Source: Labilithrix sp.
GTDB lineage: Bacteria; Myxococcota_A; Polyangia; Polyangiales; Polyangiaceae
NCBI GenBank assembly: GCA_019637175.1
Contig: JAHBWD010000003.1
Coordinates: forward strand, 1 to 64,000
Direction of reading: 5' to 3'
DNA length: 64,000 bases
How positions within the stretch are numbered: the first letter of the stretch is position 1; each line of letters starts with the position of its first letter. The notes under the pieces are model-generated. The model saw nothing but the letters and a program-made list of their open reading frames with translations. It was not told the DNA's origin and searched no databases. Positions 16,711-24,362 of this stretch are shown piece by piece. The translations under genes were made by a program, and so were the position numbers.

Positions 16711-18291
16711 TCAGCGGCGCATCGAAGCGACGGCGCTCGTGAGCTGGCGGAGCGCGCTCTCCTGCGCGCGCGCCGTCTCCTCGATGCGGCTCGCCGACGT
16801 GAGCAGGTGCCGCGTGCCGTCGGCCTGCGACTTGTGACCGGCGTTGAGGTCCGTGACCATGTGCGAGATGTTCTCGATCGCGCTCGTGATCTGACGCCCG
16901 CCCTTGGCCTGCTCCTGCGCGCTGCGCTCGACGTGCTGCGTGATGAGCCGCATCTTCTCCGCGCTCTTCATGATGAGCTCGGAGCCGCGCGCCTGCTGCG
17001 CCGTCGCCGCGGCGATCTGCTGGACGGTCTCGGCGATGCGCCCGATCGCGTCGGTGACCTGCTTCGAGCCCTTCGCCTGCTCCACCGTCGCGCGCGCGAT
17101 CGCGCGCACCATGTTGGTCGACTTCTGGCTCGACTCGAGGATCTTCTTGAGCGCGCGCTCGGCCTCGTTCGAGACCTCGACGCCGCGATCGACGTTGTGC
17201 GCGCCGCGCTCGACCGCGGTGATCGCGTTCTTGCTCTCGCCCTGCACCGTCTTGATGAGATCGGTGATCTCGCGCGTGCTCGCGCCCGCGCGCTCGGCGA
17301 GATCCTTGATCTCGTCGGCGACGACCGCGAAGCCCTTGCCCTGCTCGCCCGCTTGCGCCGCGATGATCGCGGCGTTCAGCGCGAGGAGGTTCGTCTGCTC
17401 GGCGACGTCGTCGATGACGTTGACGATCTGGCCGATCGCGTCGATGCGCGAGCCGAGCGCGCTGATCGCGCTCACGGCGTCGCCCGAGCTCTCCTTGATG
17501 CGGTAGATCTCGCTGATCGTCTTGAGGATCGCCTCGGCGCCCTTCTCGGCGTCGAGCGCGACCTCTTCGGAGAGGCGCGCCGTCTCGTTCGCGTTCGACT
17601 GCACCTGGTCGATCGAGACGTCCATCTGGTTCATCGACGAGCTCGTCTCCTCGGCCGTGAGGGAGAGCGCGTCGACGTTCTTGGCGACCTCTTTGATCGA
17701 GTACGCCATCTCCTCGATCGAAGAGACGGTCTCGCGCACGCTGCCGGCGAGCTCGCCGAGGTTGTCGGCGACCTCCGAGCTCGTCGCGGTCATCTCGAGG
17801 ATCGACGAGCTCGACTCCTCGGCGTTCTGCGTGAGCGCCTCGACGCTCGACGCGAAGTCGCGCATCGCGCCGCTGATCTCCTTGATGAGCCGCGACGTCT
17901 CGTCGGCGGCCGCGAGCTGCGCGGCGATGCCGTCTTGCAGCTTCTTCGACAGGCCCTCGAGATCTTCCTGCGTCTCGCGCTGGCTCCGCGTGCGCTTGTC
18001 TTCGTCGTCGGCGACGCGCGCGAGCTCGTCGAACACCCGCGCGACGTCGGCGGTGGCCCCGCTCGGGACGACCGGGCGATCGCCGCGGCGCGCGCGGCGC
18101 ACGCCGTCGGCGATGGCAGAGACGTCTTGCATCCCGCCTCCCATCGTGGCGAGGAAGACGCCGGCGACGGCGAGCACGCCCGCGAGGAAGGCCGCCATGT
18201 CGGCGTCGGGGACCTTCTTGTACGCGACGAAGCCCGCAGCGACGGCAAGGAGGAGGGCGAGAACGCGGTTGCCGGATAAATTGAAGTTCAT
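16711..18291 (-). CDS. Methyl-accepting chemotaxis protein without ligand domain
   Basis: The 526-residue receptor has two N-terminal membrane helices (about 9-25 and 31-50) joined by only a few residues. It therefore lacks a periplasmic sensor. A long coiled coil of S/E/A heptads follows. The signalling hairpin is 'IDDVAEQTNLLALNAAIIAAQAG' (shown in part), followed by 'EQGKGFAVVADEIKDLAERA'. This is the CheA/CheW-contacting tip. The usual 'AAIEAARAGE' reads AAIIAAQAGE. No che genes are adjacent, so it must signal to a cluster elsewhere. The ATG at 18291 is the only start just before the membrane helices. Confidence 0.93.
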   Translation of the reverse strand: MNFNLSGNRVLALLLAVAAGFVAYKKVPDADMAAFLAGVLAVAGVFLATMGGGMQDVSAIADGVRRARRGDRPVVPSGATADVARVFDELARVADDEDKRTRSQRETQEDLEGLSKKLQDGIAAQLAAADETSRLIKEISGAMRDFASSVEALTQNAEESSSSILEMTATSSEVADNLGELAGSVRETVSSIEEMAYSIKEVAKNVDALSLTAEETSSSMNQMDVSIDQVQSNANETARLSEEVALDAEKGAEAILKTISEIYRIKESSGDAVSAISALGSRIDAIGQIVNVIDDVAEQTNLLALNAAIIAAQAGEQGKGFAVVADEIKDLAERAGASTREITDLIKTVQGESKNAITAVERGAHNVDRGVEVSNEAERALKKILESSQKSTNMVRAIARATVEQAKGSKQVTDAIGRIAETVQQIAAATAQQARGSELIMKSAEKMRLITQHVERSAQEQAKGGRQITSAIENISHMVTDLNAGHKSQADGTRHLLTSASRIEETARAQESALRQLTSAVASMRR

Positions 18292-18347
18292 CGAGGAGCT
18301 GTGCGAACCGAGCGTACGCGGGGCCGCCCCCGTTGCCAACGGCGACG

Positions 18348-19280
18348 TCAGCCGACGAGGCGCGGCCGAGAGGCCGGGGCGAAGCGGATCCCTGCAGCTT
18401 GCAGGCGTTCGGTGGCGATCCCGAGCGCGACGTCGCTCTGGTCGATGCCCACGAAGACGCGGCCGAGACGCGCCGCGACCGCGAGCGTCGTGCCGCTGCC
18501 GGCGTAGGGATCGAGCACGACCTCGCCCTCGTCGCTCAGCGCGAGGATGAGCCGCTCGAGCAGGGCCTCGGGCTTCTGCGAGGGGTAGCCCGTGCGCTCG
18601 CGCGACACCGGCGCGATCACGCCGATCTCCCAGACGTCGCCCATGGGGACGCCCAACGTCTTCTCCTCGCCGACCGACGAGCGCGCGCGACGGCCGTCGC
18701 TCTCGAAGACCGCGCGCTGCTTGCCCGTGCCCCACGTGGCGAGCGTCGAGGCGGCGAGCGGCTCGTAGGGCGTGTTGAAGCGCGGCTTCGTCTTCGGATC
18801 CTTGCGCCAGCGCAGCAACACGTCGTGGACGCGCTGGAAGTTCGGCGTCTTGCTCGGCCAGCGGCGGTAGCGCCAGATGATCTCGCTCGCGAACGCGTCG
18901 TCGCCGAAGATCTCGTCGCCCATCACCTTGACGTAGTGGCTCGTCTTCGTGTCGACGTGAACGACGACCGAGCCATGGGGCGCGAGCAGATCGCGGATGG
19001 GCACGAGGCGCTGGCGGAGAGCGTCGAGGTATTCGTCGCGGCTGCTCCAGCGATCGTCGAAGGCGAAGCGCTTCGCCCGCGCCTTGAGCGGGCCGGCGCG
19101 ATCGCGCGCGCGGGCGCCGGTGCGGACGATCGCCTCGTGCGTCCGGTTGGTCAGAAACGGCGGGTCGAGATACGCGAGGGTGACCTTTTCCCGCAAATCC
19201 GAGGCCATTTCGACCAAGGCCTGCCGGTTGTCGCCCTCGACGAGCCTCCCGCGTCCGCCCGCGGCCTCGAGCACTCTCAT
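18348..19280 (-). CDS. Orphan beta-class DNA methyltransferase
   Basis: The 310-residue enzyme has the motif order of the beta class. The catalytic motif IV 'AYLDPPF' (39-42) comes first. A target-recognition region follows, and the SAM-binding motif 'VVLDPYAGSGTTLAVAARLGR' lies near the C-terminus (about residues 255-275). DPPF fits N6-adenine (or N4-cytosine) methylation of DNA. No endonuclease or specificity subunit is nearby, so it is a solitary methylase with a regulatory or protective role. It lies divergent to trpS. Confidence 0.9.
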   Translation of the reverse strand: MRVLEAAGGRGRLVEGDNRQALVEMASDLREKVTLAYLDPPFLTNRTHEAIVRTGARARDRAGPLKARAKRFAFDDRWSSRDEYLDALRQRLVPIRDLLAPHGSVVVHVDTKTSHYVKVMGDEIFGDDAFASEIIWRYRRWPSKTPNFQRVHDVLLRWRKDPKTKPRFNTPYEPLAASTLATWGTGKQRAVFESDGRRARSSVGEEKTLGVPMGDVWEIGVIAPVSRERTGYPSQKPEALLERLILALSDEGEVVLDPYAGSGTTLAVAARLGRVFVGIDQSDVALGIATERLQAAGIRFAPASRPRLVG

Positions 19281-19335
19281 CGGACCAAATGGTATTTAGT
19301 CGCTCCGAGCGAACGCAAAATTCCTGCTTCGGATC

Positions 19336-19341
19336 TAGACT
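19336..19341 (+). promoter_or_regulatory. -10 element (TAGACT) of trpS
   Basis: TAGACT ends 6 bases before the GTG at 19348. No Shine-Dalgarno sequence is present, consistent with a leaderless transcript. Confidence 0.5.
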
Positions 19342-19347
19342 GCGCGC

Positions 19348-20379
19348 GTGAGTCAGCAGAGCCCCCTCGCCAGCACGCTCGACATGACGAAGAAGCCCGC
19401 GCGGGTCTTCTCGGGCATCCAGCCGACGGGTGAGCTCCACCTCGGCAACTACCTCGGCGCCGTCCGCACGTGGCGGGCGCAGGTCGAGGAGGGCAAAGAC
19501 GAGACGATGTTCTGCATCGTCGACGCCCACGCGATCACCGTGCCGTACGAGGCTGCGGAGCTTCGGGCGAAGATCGACGCCTTCGCGATCGACCTCATCG
19601 CGTGCGGGATCGACCCGGAGAAGACGACGCTCTTCGTGCAGAGCGACGTGCGCGAGCACACCGAGCTCGCCTGGTACCTCGCCTCGGTGACGCCCTACGG
19701 CGACCTCGGCCGCATGACGCAGTTCAAAGACAAGGGCGAGGGCAAGGAGTTCGTCTCCGCCGCGCTCTTCACCTATCCGGTGCTGATGAGCGCCGACATC
19801 CTCCTCTACAAGGCGACGGTCGTCCCCGTCGGCGAGGATCAGGTGCAGCACCTCGAGCTCGCGCGCGAGACGGCGCGACGCTTCAACCACCGGTTCGGCG
19901 AGCTCTTCCCCGAGCCCAAGCCGCGCCTCTCGAACACGCCGCGCATCATGGGCCTCGACGGCGACTCGAAGATGTCGAAGTCGAAGGGCAACACCATCTC
20001 GCTCTTCGAGCCCAAGGAAGAGTTCTGGAACAAGCTCCGCACGGCGTTCACCGATCCGCAGCGGCTCCGCAAGAGCGATCCCGGGCGGCCGGAGATCTGC
20101 AACATCTACACGATGCACAAGGCGGTCAGCCCGAAGGAGACGCAGGACGAGGTGGTCGCCAACTGCACCGGCGCCAAGTGGGGGTGCGTCGAGTGCAAGA
20201 AGGTCCTCTTCGAGAACTTCGACAAAGAGCTCGTCCCGCTGCGCACGAAGCGCGAAGCGCTCTCGATGGACCACGTGCGCCAGGCGCTCGGCGACGGCGC
20301 GTCGAAGGCGCGGCGCATCGCCGTCGAGACGATGAAGGAGGTCCGCTCCGCGATGGGCCTCGGCAGCCTCTCGACGTGA
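19348..20379 (+). CDS. trpS: Tryptophan--tRNA ligase
   Basis: TrpS charges tRNA-Trp. The 343-residue class I synthetase shows the HIGH-type signature 'GIQPTGELHLGNYLGA', 'FCIVDAHAIT', and the KMSKS loop 'GLDGDSKMSKSKGN'. The GTG at 19348 is supported by the TAGACT element 6 bases upstream. An in-frame ATG at 19384 begins exactly at the conserved domain and is the alternative start. A small lipoprotein gene follows after 4 bases. Confidence 0.97.
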   Translation: MSQQSPLASTLDMTKKPARVFSGIQPTGELHLGNYLGAVRTWRAQVEEGKDETMFCIVDAHAITVPYEAAELRAKIDAFAIDLIACGIDPEKTTLFVQSDVREHTELAWYLASVTPYGDLGRMTQFKDKGEGKEFVSAALFTYPVLMSADILLYKATVVPVGEDQVQHLELARETARRFNHRFGELFPEPKPRLSNTPRIMGLDGDSKMSKSKGNTISLFEPKEEFWNKLRTAFTDPQRLRKSDPGRPEICNIYTMHKAVSPKETQDEVVANCTGAKWGCVECKKVLFENFDKELVPLRTKREALSMDHVRQALGDGASKARRIAVETMKEVRSAMGLGSLST

Positions 20380-20383
20380 CGAC

Positions 20384-20827
20384 GTGAAGCGGCTCGCGAT
20401 CACGCTCGCGCTCGCGCTCGCGGCCTGCTCGCGCGCGGCGCCCGACGCGACGCCCGAAGGCGCCGTCCGCCTCTTCGTCGAGAAGATGGAGAGCGGCGCC
20501 GACGATCCCCGCGCGATGCGCGACGCGTATCAGCTCCTCGGGCCGCGCGCGCGCGCGAACCTCAAGGAGCGCGCCGATCGCGCGAGCAAGAGCCAGGGCC
20601 GGCGCCACGAGCCGCACGAGATGCTCGCCGAGGGCCGCTTCGGCTTGAAGTTCAGGCCGAAGCAGATGTCGACGCGCGTCGAGGGCGACGACGCCTTCGT
20701 CGAGGTCCGCGGCGACGGCCCCGACGAGCGCGCGACGGTGCACTGCACGCGCGAGGCTTCGCTCTGGCGCATCGAGCCCGAGCTCCCCGACGTCATCGCG
20801 CCCGCCCGCCGCGGCGACGGCGGCTGA
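20384..20827 (+). CDS. Small lipoprotein downstream of trpS
   Basis: The 147-residue protein has a short signal and lipobox (LALAAC). The mature domain has the look of an NTF2/DUF4878-type fold: an early helix ('GAVRLFVEKMESG'), 'AYQLLGPRARANLKERAD', and closing strands ('VHCTREASLWRIEPELP'). That assignment is tentative. The GTG start lies 4 bases after trpS, so the two genes are probably cotranscribed. Confidence 0.7.
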   Translation: MKRLAITLALALAACSRAAPDATPEGAVRLFVEKMESGADDPRAMRDAYQLLGPRARANLKERADRASKSQGRRHEPHEMLAEGRFGLKFRPKQMSTRVEGDDAFVEVRGDGPDERATVHCTREASLWRIEPELPDVIAPARRGDGG

Positions 20828-20849
20828 TCCGCGCGGCGATGGCGCGAAG

Positions 20850-20869
20850 ATTCCTACTATGGTAGGAAT
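20850..20869. promoter_or_regulatory. Operator/promoter palindrome of the vapBC-like operon
   Basis: ATTCCTAC-TATG-GTAGGAAT is a perfect 8-base inverted repeat with a 4-base centre, 5 bases before the antitoxin ATG. A -10-like TACTAT (20855-20860) lies inside it. The right arm contains AGGA at Shine-Dalgarno distance. It is a typical autorepression site for a toxin-antitoxin pair. Confidence 0.75.
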
Positions 20870-20874
20870 TTGCG

Positions 20875-21102
20875 ATGACCAAGCCGGCGGAGAAGCTGTC
20901 CGTGAGCGTGCCGAGCGACCTCGCGCGTTCGGTTCGACGTCGGGTCGGGCCGCGCGGTCTGTCGGGCTTCGTCGCGCGCGCCATGCAGCACGAGCTCGAG
21001 CGCGAGCAGCTCGGTGCGTATCTCGAGGAGCTGGATCGTGAGCTCGGCCCCGTGCCTGCCCGCGTCCTGAAGGAAGCACGACGAACGTGGCGAGGACGCT
21101 GA
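20875..21102 (+). CDS. VapB-like ribbon-helix-helix antitoxin
   Basis: The 75-residue protein begins with an RHH-type DNA-binding pattern, 'EKLSVSVPSDLARSVRRRV' then 'GLSGFVARAMQHELERE'. An acidic/basic tail follows that would wrap the toxin. Its gene overlaps the PIN toxin gene by 16 bases and is preceded by a palindromic operator. This is the organisation of type II vapBC pairs. Confidence 0.82.
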   Translation: MTKPAEKLSVSVPSDLARSVRRRVGPRGLSGFVARAMQHELEREQLGAYLEELDRELGPVPARVLKEARRTWRGR

Positions 21103-21503
21103 TCCTCGACTCGGAAGCGTTGAACGCGCTCGCGCGCGCACGAGAGCGTCCTGTCCTCGCCCTCCGCGCTCGCGCCGTTCTCGCGGTGGCTCACGAAGAA
21201 CGCGCGCTCGTCCGCGTTCCTGCGCCCGTCCTCGCCGAGGTGTGTCGCGGCGGGCCGCGTGACGCGCCGATCGATCACGTGCTCTCGGACCGAGGGATCG
21301 TCGTCGCGCCGCTCACCGCGAGCATCTCGCGGCGAGCTGGCTTCCTCCTCGCGCGAGCCAAGCTCTCGAGCGCACATGCGGTCGACGCGTTCGTCGTGGC
21401 GACCGCGATCGAGCTCGGACCGGCGATCGTGGCGACCCACGACCGCGACGACATGAAGAAGCTCGCGGCGGGCTTCCGGGACGTCCGCGTCGTATCGATC
21501 TGA
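21087..21503 (+). CDS. VapC-like PIN-domain ribonuclease toxin
   Basis: The 138-residue PIN protein has the expected acidic active-site set: Asp8 ('LILDSEAL'), Glu51 ('VLAEV'), Asp100 ('HAVDAFVVATA') and Asp119 ('THDRDDM'). PIN toxins cleave tRNA or rRNA with Mg2+ until bound by the antitoxin. The GTG at 21087 overlaps the antitoxin end. The last third of this gene, with 42 downstream bases, is repeated as a degenerate copy at 22397-22552. Confidence 0.85.
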   Translation: MARTLILDSEALNALARARERPVLALRARAVLAVAHEERALVRVPAPVLAEVCRGGPRDAPIDHVLSDRGIVVAPLTASISRRAGFLLARAKLSSAHAVDAFVVATAIELGPAIVATHDRDDMKKLAAGFRDVRVVSI

Positions 21504-21545
21504 CGGAGCCCTCGCTCCGTCCGGGAGGAAGGCTACGCTTCACGC
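21375..21545 (+). repeat. Repeat copy A (vapC tail plus downstream)
   Basis: This stretch covers the 3' end of vapC, its stop and the following CTACGCTTCACGC. It aligns by eye with 22397-22552, with scattered substitutions and a few short gaps. Confidence 0.75.
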
Positions 21546-21581
21546 CGAGCGCCATGAGATCTCGGTCTCATGACGCCACCG

Positions 21582-21824
21582 TCAGCGGGTACGGGCGGTC
21601 ACGGTCAGGGTCGGGCCGCTCGCCCAGCGTTCGTAAGCGCGCCGGACGTACGCCAGGCGCTCCTTGGCGGTCGGGTAGCGGCGGCGAAACCAGCGGACGA
21701 GCTCCATCGTCGAGGCGACCTCCTCGTCGGTCACGGGCATCAGCATGCGCGAGAGCTCGGCTGCCGACAGGCGCCGGTTGTAGAGCTCCTCGATCGCGGG
21801 GGGCACGCGCTGCTTCACCGTCAT
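21582..21824 (-). CDS. Small helper protein of the nucleotidyltransferase pair
   Basis: The 80-residue protein is helical and charged ('PPAIEELYNRRLSAAELSRML', 'ELVRWFRRRYPTAKERLAYVRRAYERW'). I recognise no family. Its ATG overlaps the stop of the nucleotidyltransferase-like gene by 4 bases (ATGA), so the two are coupled. Size, position and charge fit the small partner of a two-gene toxin-antitoxin or defence-type module, but that is inference. Longer readings of this frame lack support. Confidence 0.65.
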   Translation of the reverse strand: MTVKQRVPPAIEELYNRRLSAAELSRMLMPVTDEEVASTMELVRWFRRRYPTAKERLAYVRRAYERWASGPTLTVTARTR

Positions 21825-22297
21825 GACGGGCCACCTCTCTTCAGGGCCTCGAGAAGCGAGATGTCGGCCACGTCGCGGGTCCGCGCGCCGAAGCGCTTGG
21901 TGAGGATGAGGTCGTCCAGGCTCGGGAGCACGATCTCGACGCCGCTCGCGTACGCGACCGATTGCCGGCGCGGCCATACGTCCTCGAACGCGACGGCCAC
22001 GCCGTCGACGGTCGGAATCGATCGGGCGATGAGCACGTCGACGTGCTCGCTGTTCTCGAGCGCGTACATCCCCGTTCGCCGCGCGCCCTCCGGCGTCTTG
22101 TTCGGGACGAAGTCGAGGGGCTCGAGCGCCGCGTTCAGAAGCTCGACGTCGTCGAACGCGATCCAGAAGTCGTAGTCCGCCGTGAGGACGGGGAGCGCCA
22201 GCACGGCCATGGCGCGGCGACCGATGAGGAGCGCGCGCGCGCCGGAGGACGCGATCGCTCGAAAGAACGCCTCCTCGTCGAAGTCACCTGTGTCCAT
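21821..22297 (-). CDS. Nucleotidyltransferase-fold protein
   Basis: The 158-residue protein shows a minimal nucleotidyltransferase-like core: 'ARALLIGRRAMAVLALPVLTAD' (in part) followed by D41-Y-D43-F-W-I, the metal-binding DxD. 'HVDVLI' near residue 85 is a possible third acidic position. The usual GS of the nucleotide loop reads GR (26-27), as in diverged AbiEii/DUF6036-like proteins. The ATG at 22297 is preferred to 22369. The longer version reads through a relic of another gene, while a TATCCT -10-like element lies just upstream of 22297. Confidence 0.7.
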   Translation of the reverse strand: MDTGDFDEEAFFRAIASSGARALLIGRRAMAVLALPVLTADYDFWIAFDDVELLNAALEPLDFVPNKTPEGARRTGMYALENSEHVDVLIARSIPTVDGVAVAFEDVWPRRQSVAYASGVEIVLPSLDDLILTKRFGARTRDVADISLLEALKRGGPS

Positions 22298-22310
22298 CGG
22301 CTCGAGGTCG

Positions 22311-22316
22311 AGGATA
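22311..22316 (-). promoter_or_regulatory. -10-like element (TATCCT) of the nucleotidyltransferase pair
   Basis: TATCCT on the minus strand ends 13 bases before the ATG at 22297. Confidence 0.4.
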
Positions 22317-22338
22317 CCGCGTTCTCCCGGTACTCGCG

Positions 22339-22375
22339 TCGCGTCAGTCGAGGGTCTCGGTGCAGCCATGTCGCA
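22339..22375 (-). pseudogene. Relic of the 3' end of a CBM9-like lipoprotein gene
   Basis: On the minus strand this matches the end of the gene at 23457-24308 (its 'CDMGC...' tail and stop). One base is missing in the Cys-Asp-Met-Gly region and six in the CTCGAG stretch. It is only about 37 bases and non-coding in this context. Confidence 0.6.
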
Positions 22376-22396
22376 GCCTCCACGTGGTCACCCCGC

Positions 22397-22552
22397 CATG
22401 CGCTCGTCGTGGCGACCGCGATCGAGCTCTCGGGCTGGCGATCGTGACGACCCGCTACGGAATTGAAATGCAGAAGCCGCTTCCGGGACGTCCGCGTCGT
22501 GTCGATCTGACGAGGCCCTCGCGGCTTCCAAGAGAAAGGCTACACTTCACGC
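22397..22552 (+). pseudogene. Relic of a vapC 3' end (repeat copy B)
   Basis: It matches the toxin tail at 21375-21545. 'CTCGTCGTGGCGACCGCGAT' is nearly identical, then an extra base after GAGCTC shifts the frame. 'TTCCGGGACGTCCGCGTCGT' and 'ATCTGACG' match again, followed by GGCTACACTTCACGC. The right end now supplies the -10 element of the lipoprotein gene that starts at 22553. Confidence 0.75.
22541..22546 (+). promoter_or_regulatory. -10 element (TACACT) of the 22553 gene
   Basis: TACACT ends 6 bases before the GTG start. It lies inside the repeated segment. The equivalent in copy A is TACGCT. Confidence 0.45.
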
Positions 22553-23446
22553 GTGGGGTCGCTCTCTTCGCGCATCGCCAGCCTCGCGGCGGCGGCGGTG
22601 GTCGCCGGTGCCGTCGTCAACTGCAGCGACGAGCGATCGGTCGCGCCGCCCGACGACGGCGCGTCGACGAACGCGGCCCTTCAGGCTTGCTCACCGCTCG
22701 AAGGCAAGTCGACGCCGATCGCGCTCGAGAGCGTCCTCGCCGTCGGCCGGCACGCCGACGGGACGATCTATGTCGTCGACGGACCGATGACGACGGCGCG
22801 CGTCTTCGTCACCGAGCGAGGCGCGCTCCGGCGCAAGAACGTCGCGGGCTCGAGCAGCATGGGACCGTCGGATCTCTCGCTCAGGGTCGACGACGCAGCG
22901 GATCCGTTCACCTTGAGGCTCGACCTCTCCGGCGGCGCGACGAGGATGGGCATCTTTCGCGGCGCGCTCACGAACGCCAAGACCTTCGAGATCGGCGTCG
23001 ACGGTGACGTGCTCGAGATCGTCGGACAGGGCGAGATCGCCGGGCTGCCGGTCGAGAACCTTCCCGCGCGAATGAACCTCCAGGCGCACGGCGTCACGGC
23101 CGACGGCCGCCACGTCCTCGCGACGCTCCCCGACGTCGACCCCACCGCCGACGACTACCGCCTCTTTTACGGCCCCGCGGATCGCGTGGTCGAGCGGCCG
23201 ATCACGAGCGTGAGCCCGGGAGGCTCGCTCAACGTCGCCTTCTTGCTCGACGGCCGAGAAGCCAGCGCGCGCTTCGCGTTCACGAGCACCGACCCGCGCT
23301 GGAGCGTGACGACGGATCGCGGACAAGAGCTCCTCACGCCCGTGACCGAGCCCGTCGACGGCGGCGTCGACGCCGCGATCGGCGGCGCCGCGATCGGGCG
23401 GGCTTCGCTCGGCGCGGAGCCCCTCTCGTTCTTCTGCCTGCGCTGA
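22553..23446 (+). CDS. Lipoprotein of unknown function
   Basis: The 297-residue protein has a signal with a lipobox-like 'AVVNC' and two further Cys (near residues 46 and 295) at the ends of a beta-rich domain. Repeated short strands ('YVVDGPMTTARVFVTE', 'FEIGVDGDVLEIVG') suggest a propeller or sandwich. No family is recognised. The GTG at 22553 is supported by the TACACT element 6 bases upstream. The gene is convergent with the CBM9-like lipoprotein gene 10 bases away. Confidence 0.7.
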   Translation: MGSLSSRIASLAAAAVVAGAVVNCSDERSVAPPDDGASTNAALQACSPLEGKSTPIALESVLAVGRHADGTIYVVDGPMTTARVFVTERGALRRKNVAGSSSMGPSDLSLRVDDAADPFTLRLDLSGGATRMGIFRGALTNAKTFEIGVDGDVLEIVGQGEIAGLPVENLPARMNLQAHGVTADGRHVLATLPDVDPTADDYRLFYGPADRVVERPITSVSPGGSLNVAFLLDGREASARFAFTSTDPRWSVTTDRGQELLTPVTEPVDGGVDAAIGGAAIGRASLGAEPLSFFCLR

Positions 23447-23456
23447 ACGAGCCGCG

Positions 23457-24308
23457 TCAGTCGAGCTCGAGGGTCTCGGTGCAGCCCATGTCGCACGTCG
23501 GCGAGCCCTTCGGATCGTTCGTGCAGCAGATGCGGCACGAGCACGCGCCGAGGCGCCAGACGCGATAGACCTGCGCGCCGCCGAGCGTCGACGGATCGAA
23601 GAACTGGACGTTGAACGCGAAGCGGTTGCCCCTCTCGAAGACCGGGAGCTGGAAGAACGCCGGAGGGAAGCGCGCCTCCACGTGGAACGTGAGGCCGGGC
23701 CCCTCGGGGATCGGCGTGACCTTCGCTTCGATGACGATCTGATTCAGGAGCATGCCGCCGCGATAGGCGCCCGCGCTGCCGCGATGATCGAAGACGAACT
23801 GGTAGTCGACGGGCCGGTAGCGCCCGTCGCCCGCCACCGGCGACGGCCCGAGGACGAGGTGCACGCTGTCGTTCCGGAAGAACTGATCGGCGGGCGTGTG
23901 CTCGAGACCAGGCGCGGTCGTCGTCACGCGCGCGTGGAAGTAGAGCGCGGTCGGGCTCCACACGAAGCCGAACTGGACCGCCTGCGGGCCTCCGGGCGCG
24001 ATGCCCTTCGTGAAGTCGCCCTCGCCGACGTCAACGCGATCGACGCACTCCCAGTCGGAGAAGACGCCGTCGATCGTGGGCTCGACCTCGGCGCGGAACG
24101 CCTTCAGCGTGCTCCCCGCGAGCGGCGACACTCGAGCTTGGCAAGGCGCGGCGTCGGCCGCGTCGACGCTCGCGTCGGCGCGCGGCGGCGTCGGGTTGTC
24201 GGTCCCCCCGTCGTCGCCCGGGCTCACCGGATCGTCCAGGCCGGCGAGGAGCGTGCAACCGGCGCACGCAGCGACCGCGAGTGCACGAGCGAGCGAGCGA
24301 AGCCCCAC
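23457..24308 (-). CDS. CBM9/DOMON-like lipoprotein
   Basis: The 283-residue protein has a lipobox (CAGC) and an Asp/Ala-rich linker. A domain then reads like the CBM9-type sugar- or haem-binding sandwich: 'EPTIDGVFSDWECVD' at its start, 'GFVWSPTALYFHARVT', 'DSVHLVLG', and 'FHVEARFPPAFF'. The C-terminal 'CSCRICC...CDMGC' cluster is probably disulfide-bonded. The GTG at 24308 lies 6 bases after a TAGGAT element. A 37-base relic of its 3' end is found at 22339-22375. Confidence 0.75.
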   Translation of the reverse strand: MGLRSLARALAVAACAGCTLLAGLDDPVSPGDDGGTDNPTPPRADASVDAADAAPCQARVSPLAGSTLKAFRAEVEPTIDGVFSDWECVDRVDVGEGDFTKGIAPGGPQAVQFGFVWSPTALYFHARVTTTAPGLEHTPADQFFRNDSVHLVLGPSPVAGDGRYRPVDYQFVFDHRGSAGAYRGGMLLNQIVIEAKVTPIPEGPGLTFHVEARFPPAFFQLPVFERGNRFAFNVQFFDPSTLGGAQVYRVWRLGACSCRICCTNDPKGSPTCDMGCTETLELD

Positions 24309-24314
24309 GATGAC

Positions 24315-24320
24315 ATCCTA
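24315..24320 (-). promoter_or_regulatory. -10 element (TAGGAT) of the CBM9-like lipoprotein gene
   Basis: TAGGAT on the minus strand ends 6 bases before the GTG at 24308. Confidence 0.45.
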
Positions 24321-24344
24321 ACGCGGTTTGGGCGCCGGGCGGTT

Positions 24345-24350
24345 TAGACT
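24345..24350 (+). promoter_or_regulatory. -10 element (TAGACT) of the 24363 gene
   Basis: TAGACT ends 12 bases before the ATG at 24363, divergent from the element at 24315-24320. Confidence 0.4.
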
Positions 24351-24362
24351 CGGCTCCTCCCG

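Noticed and set aside
16711..20403. A 1230-codon open frame on the minus strand covering the chemoreceptor and continuing through trpS.
   Set aside because: Only the first-coded 526 residues from 18291 match a protein family. The rest is the shadow of the methyltransferase and trpS coding strands in high-GC DNA.
21552..21575. CATGAGA...TCTCATG inverted repeat after vapC, considered as an attachment site or terminator.
   Set aside because: A 7-base stem with no T run and no second copy elsewhere in the window does not support either role.
22298..22369. N-terminal extension of the nucleotidyltransferase to the ATG at 22369.
   Set aside because: The extension translates the relic of another gene's 3' end, and a -10-like element lies inside it, so the start at 22297 is better.
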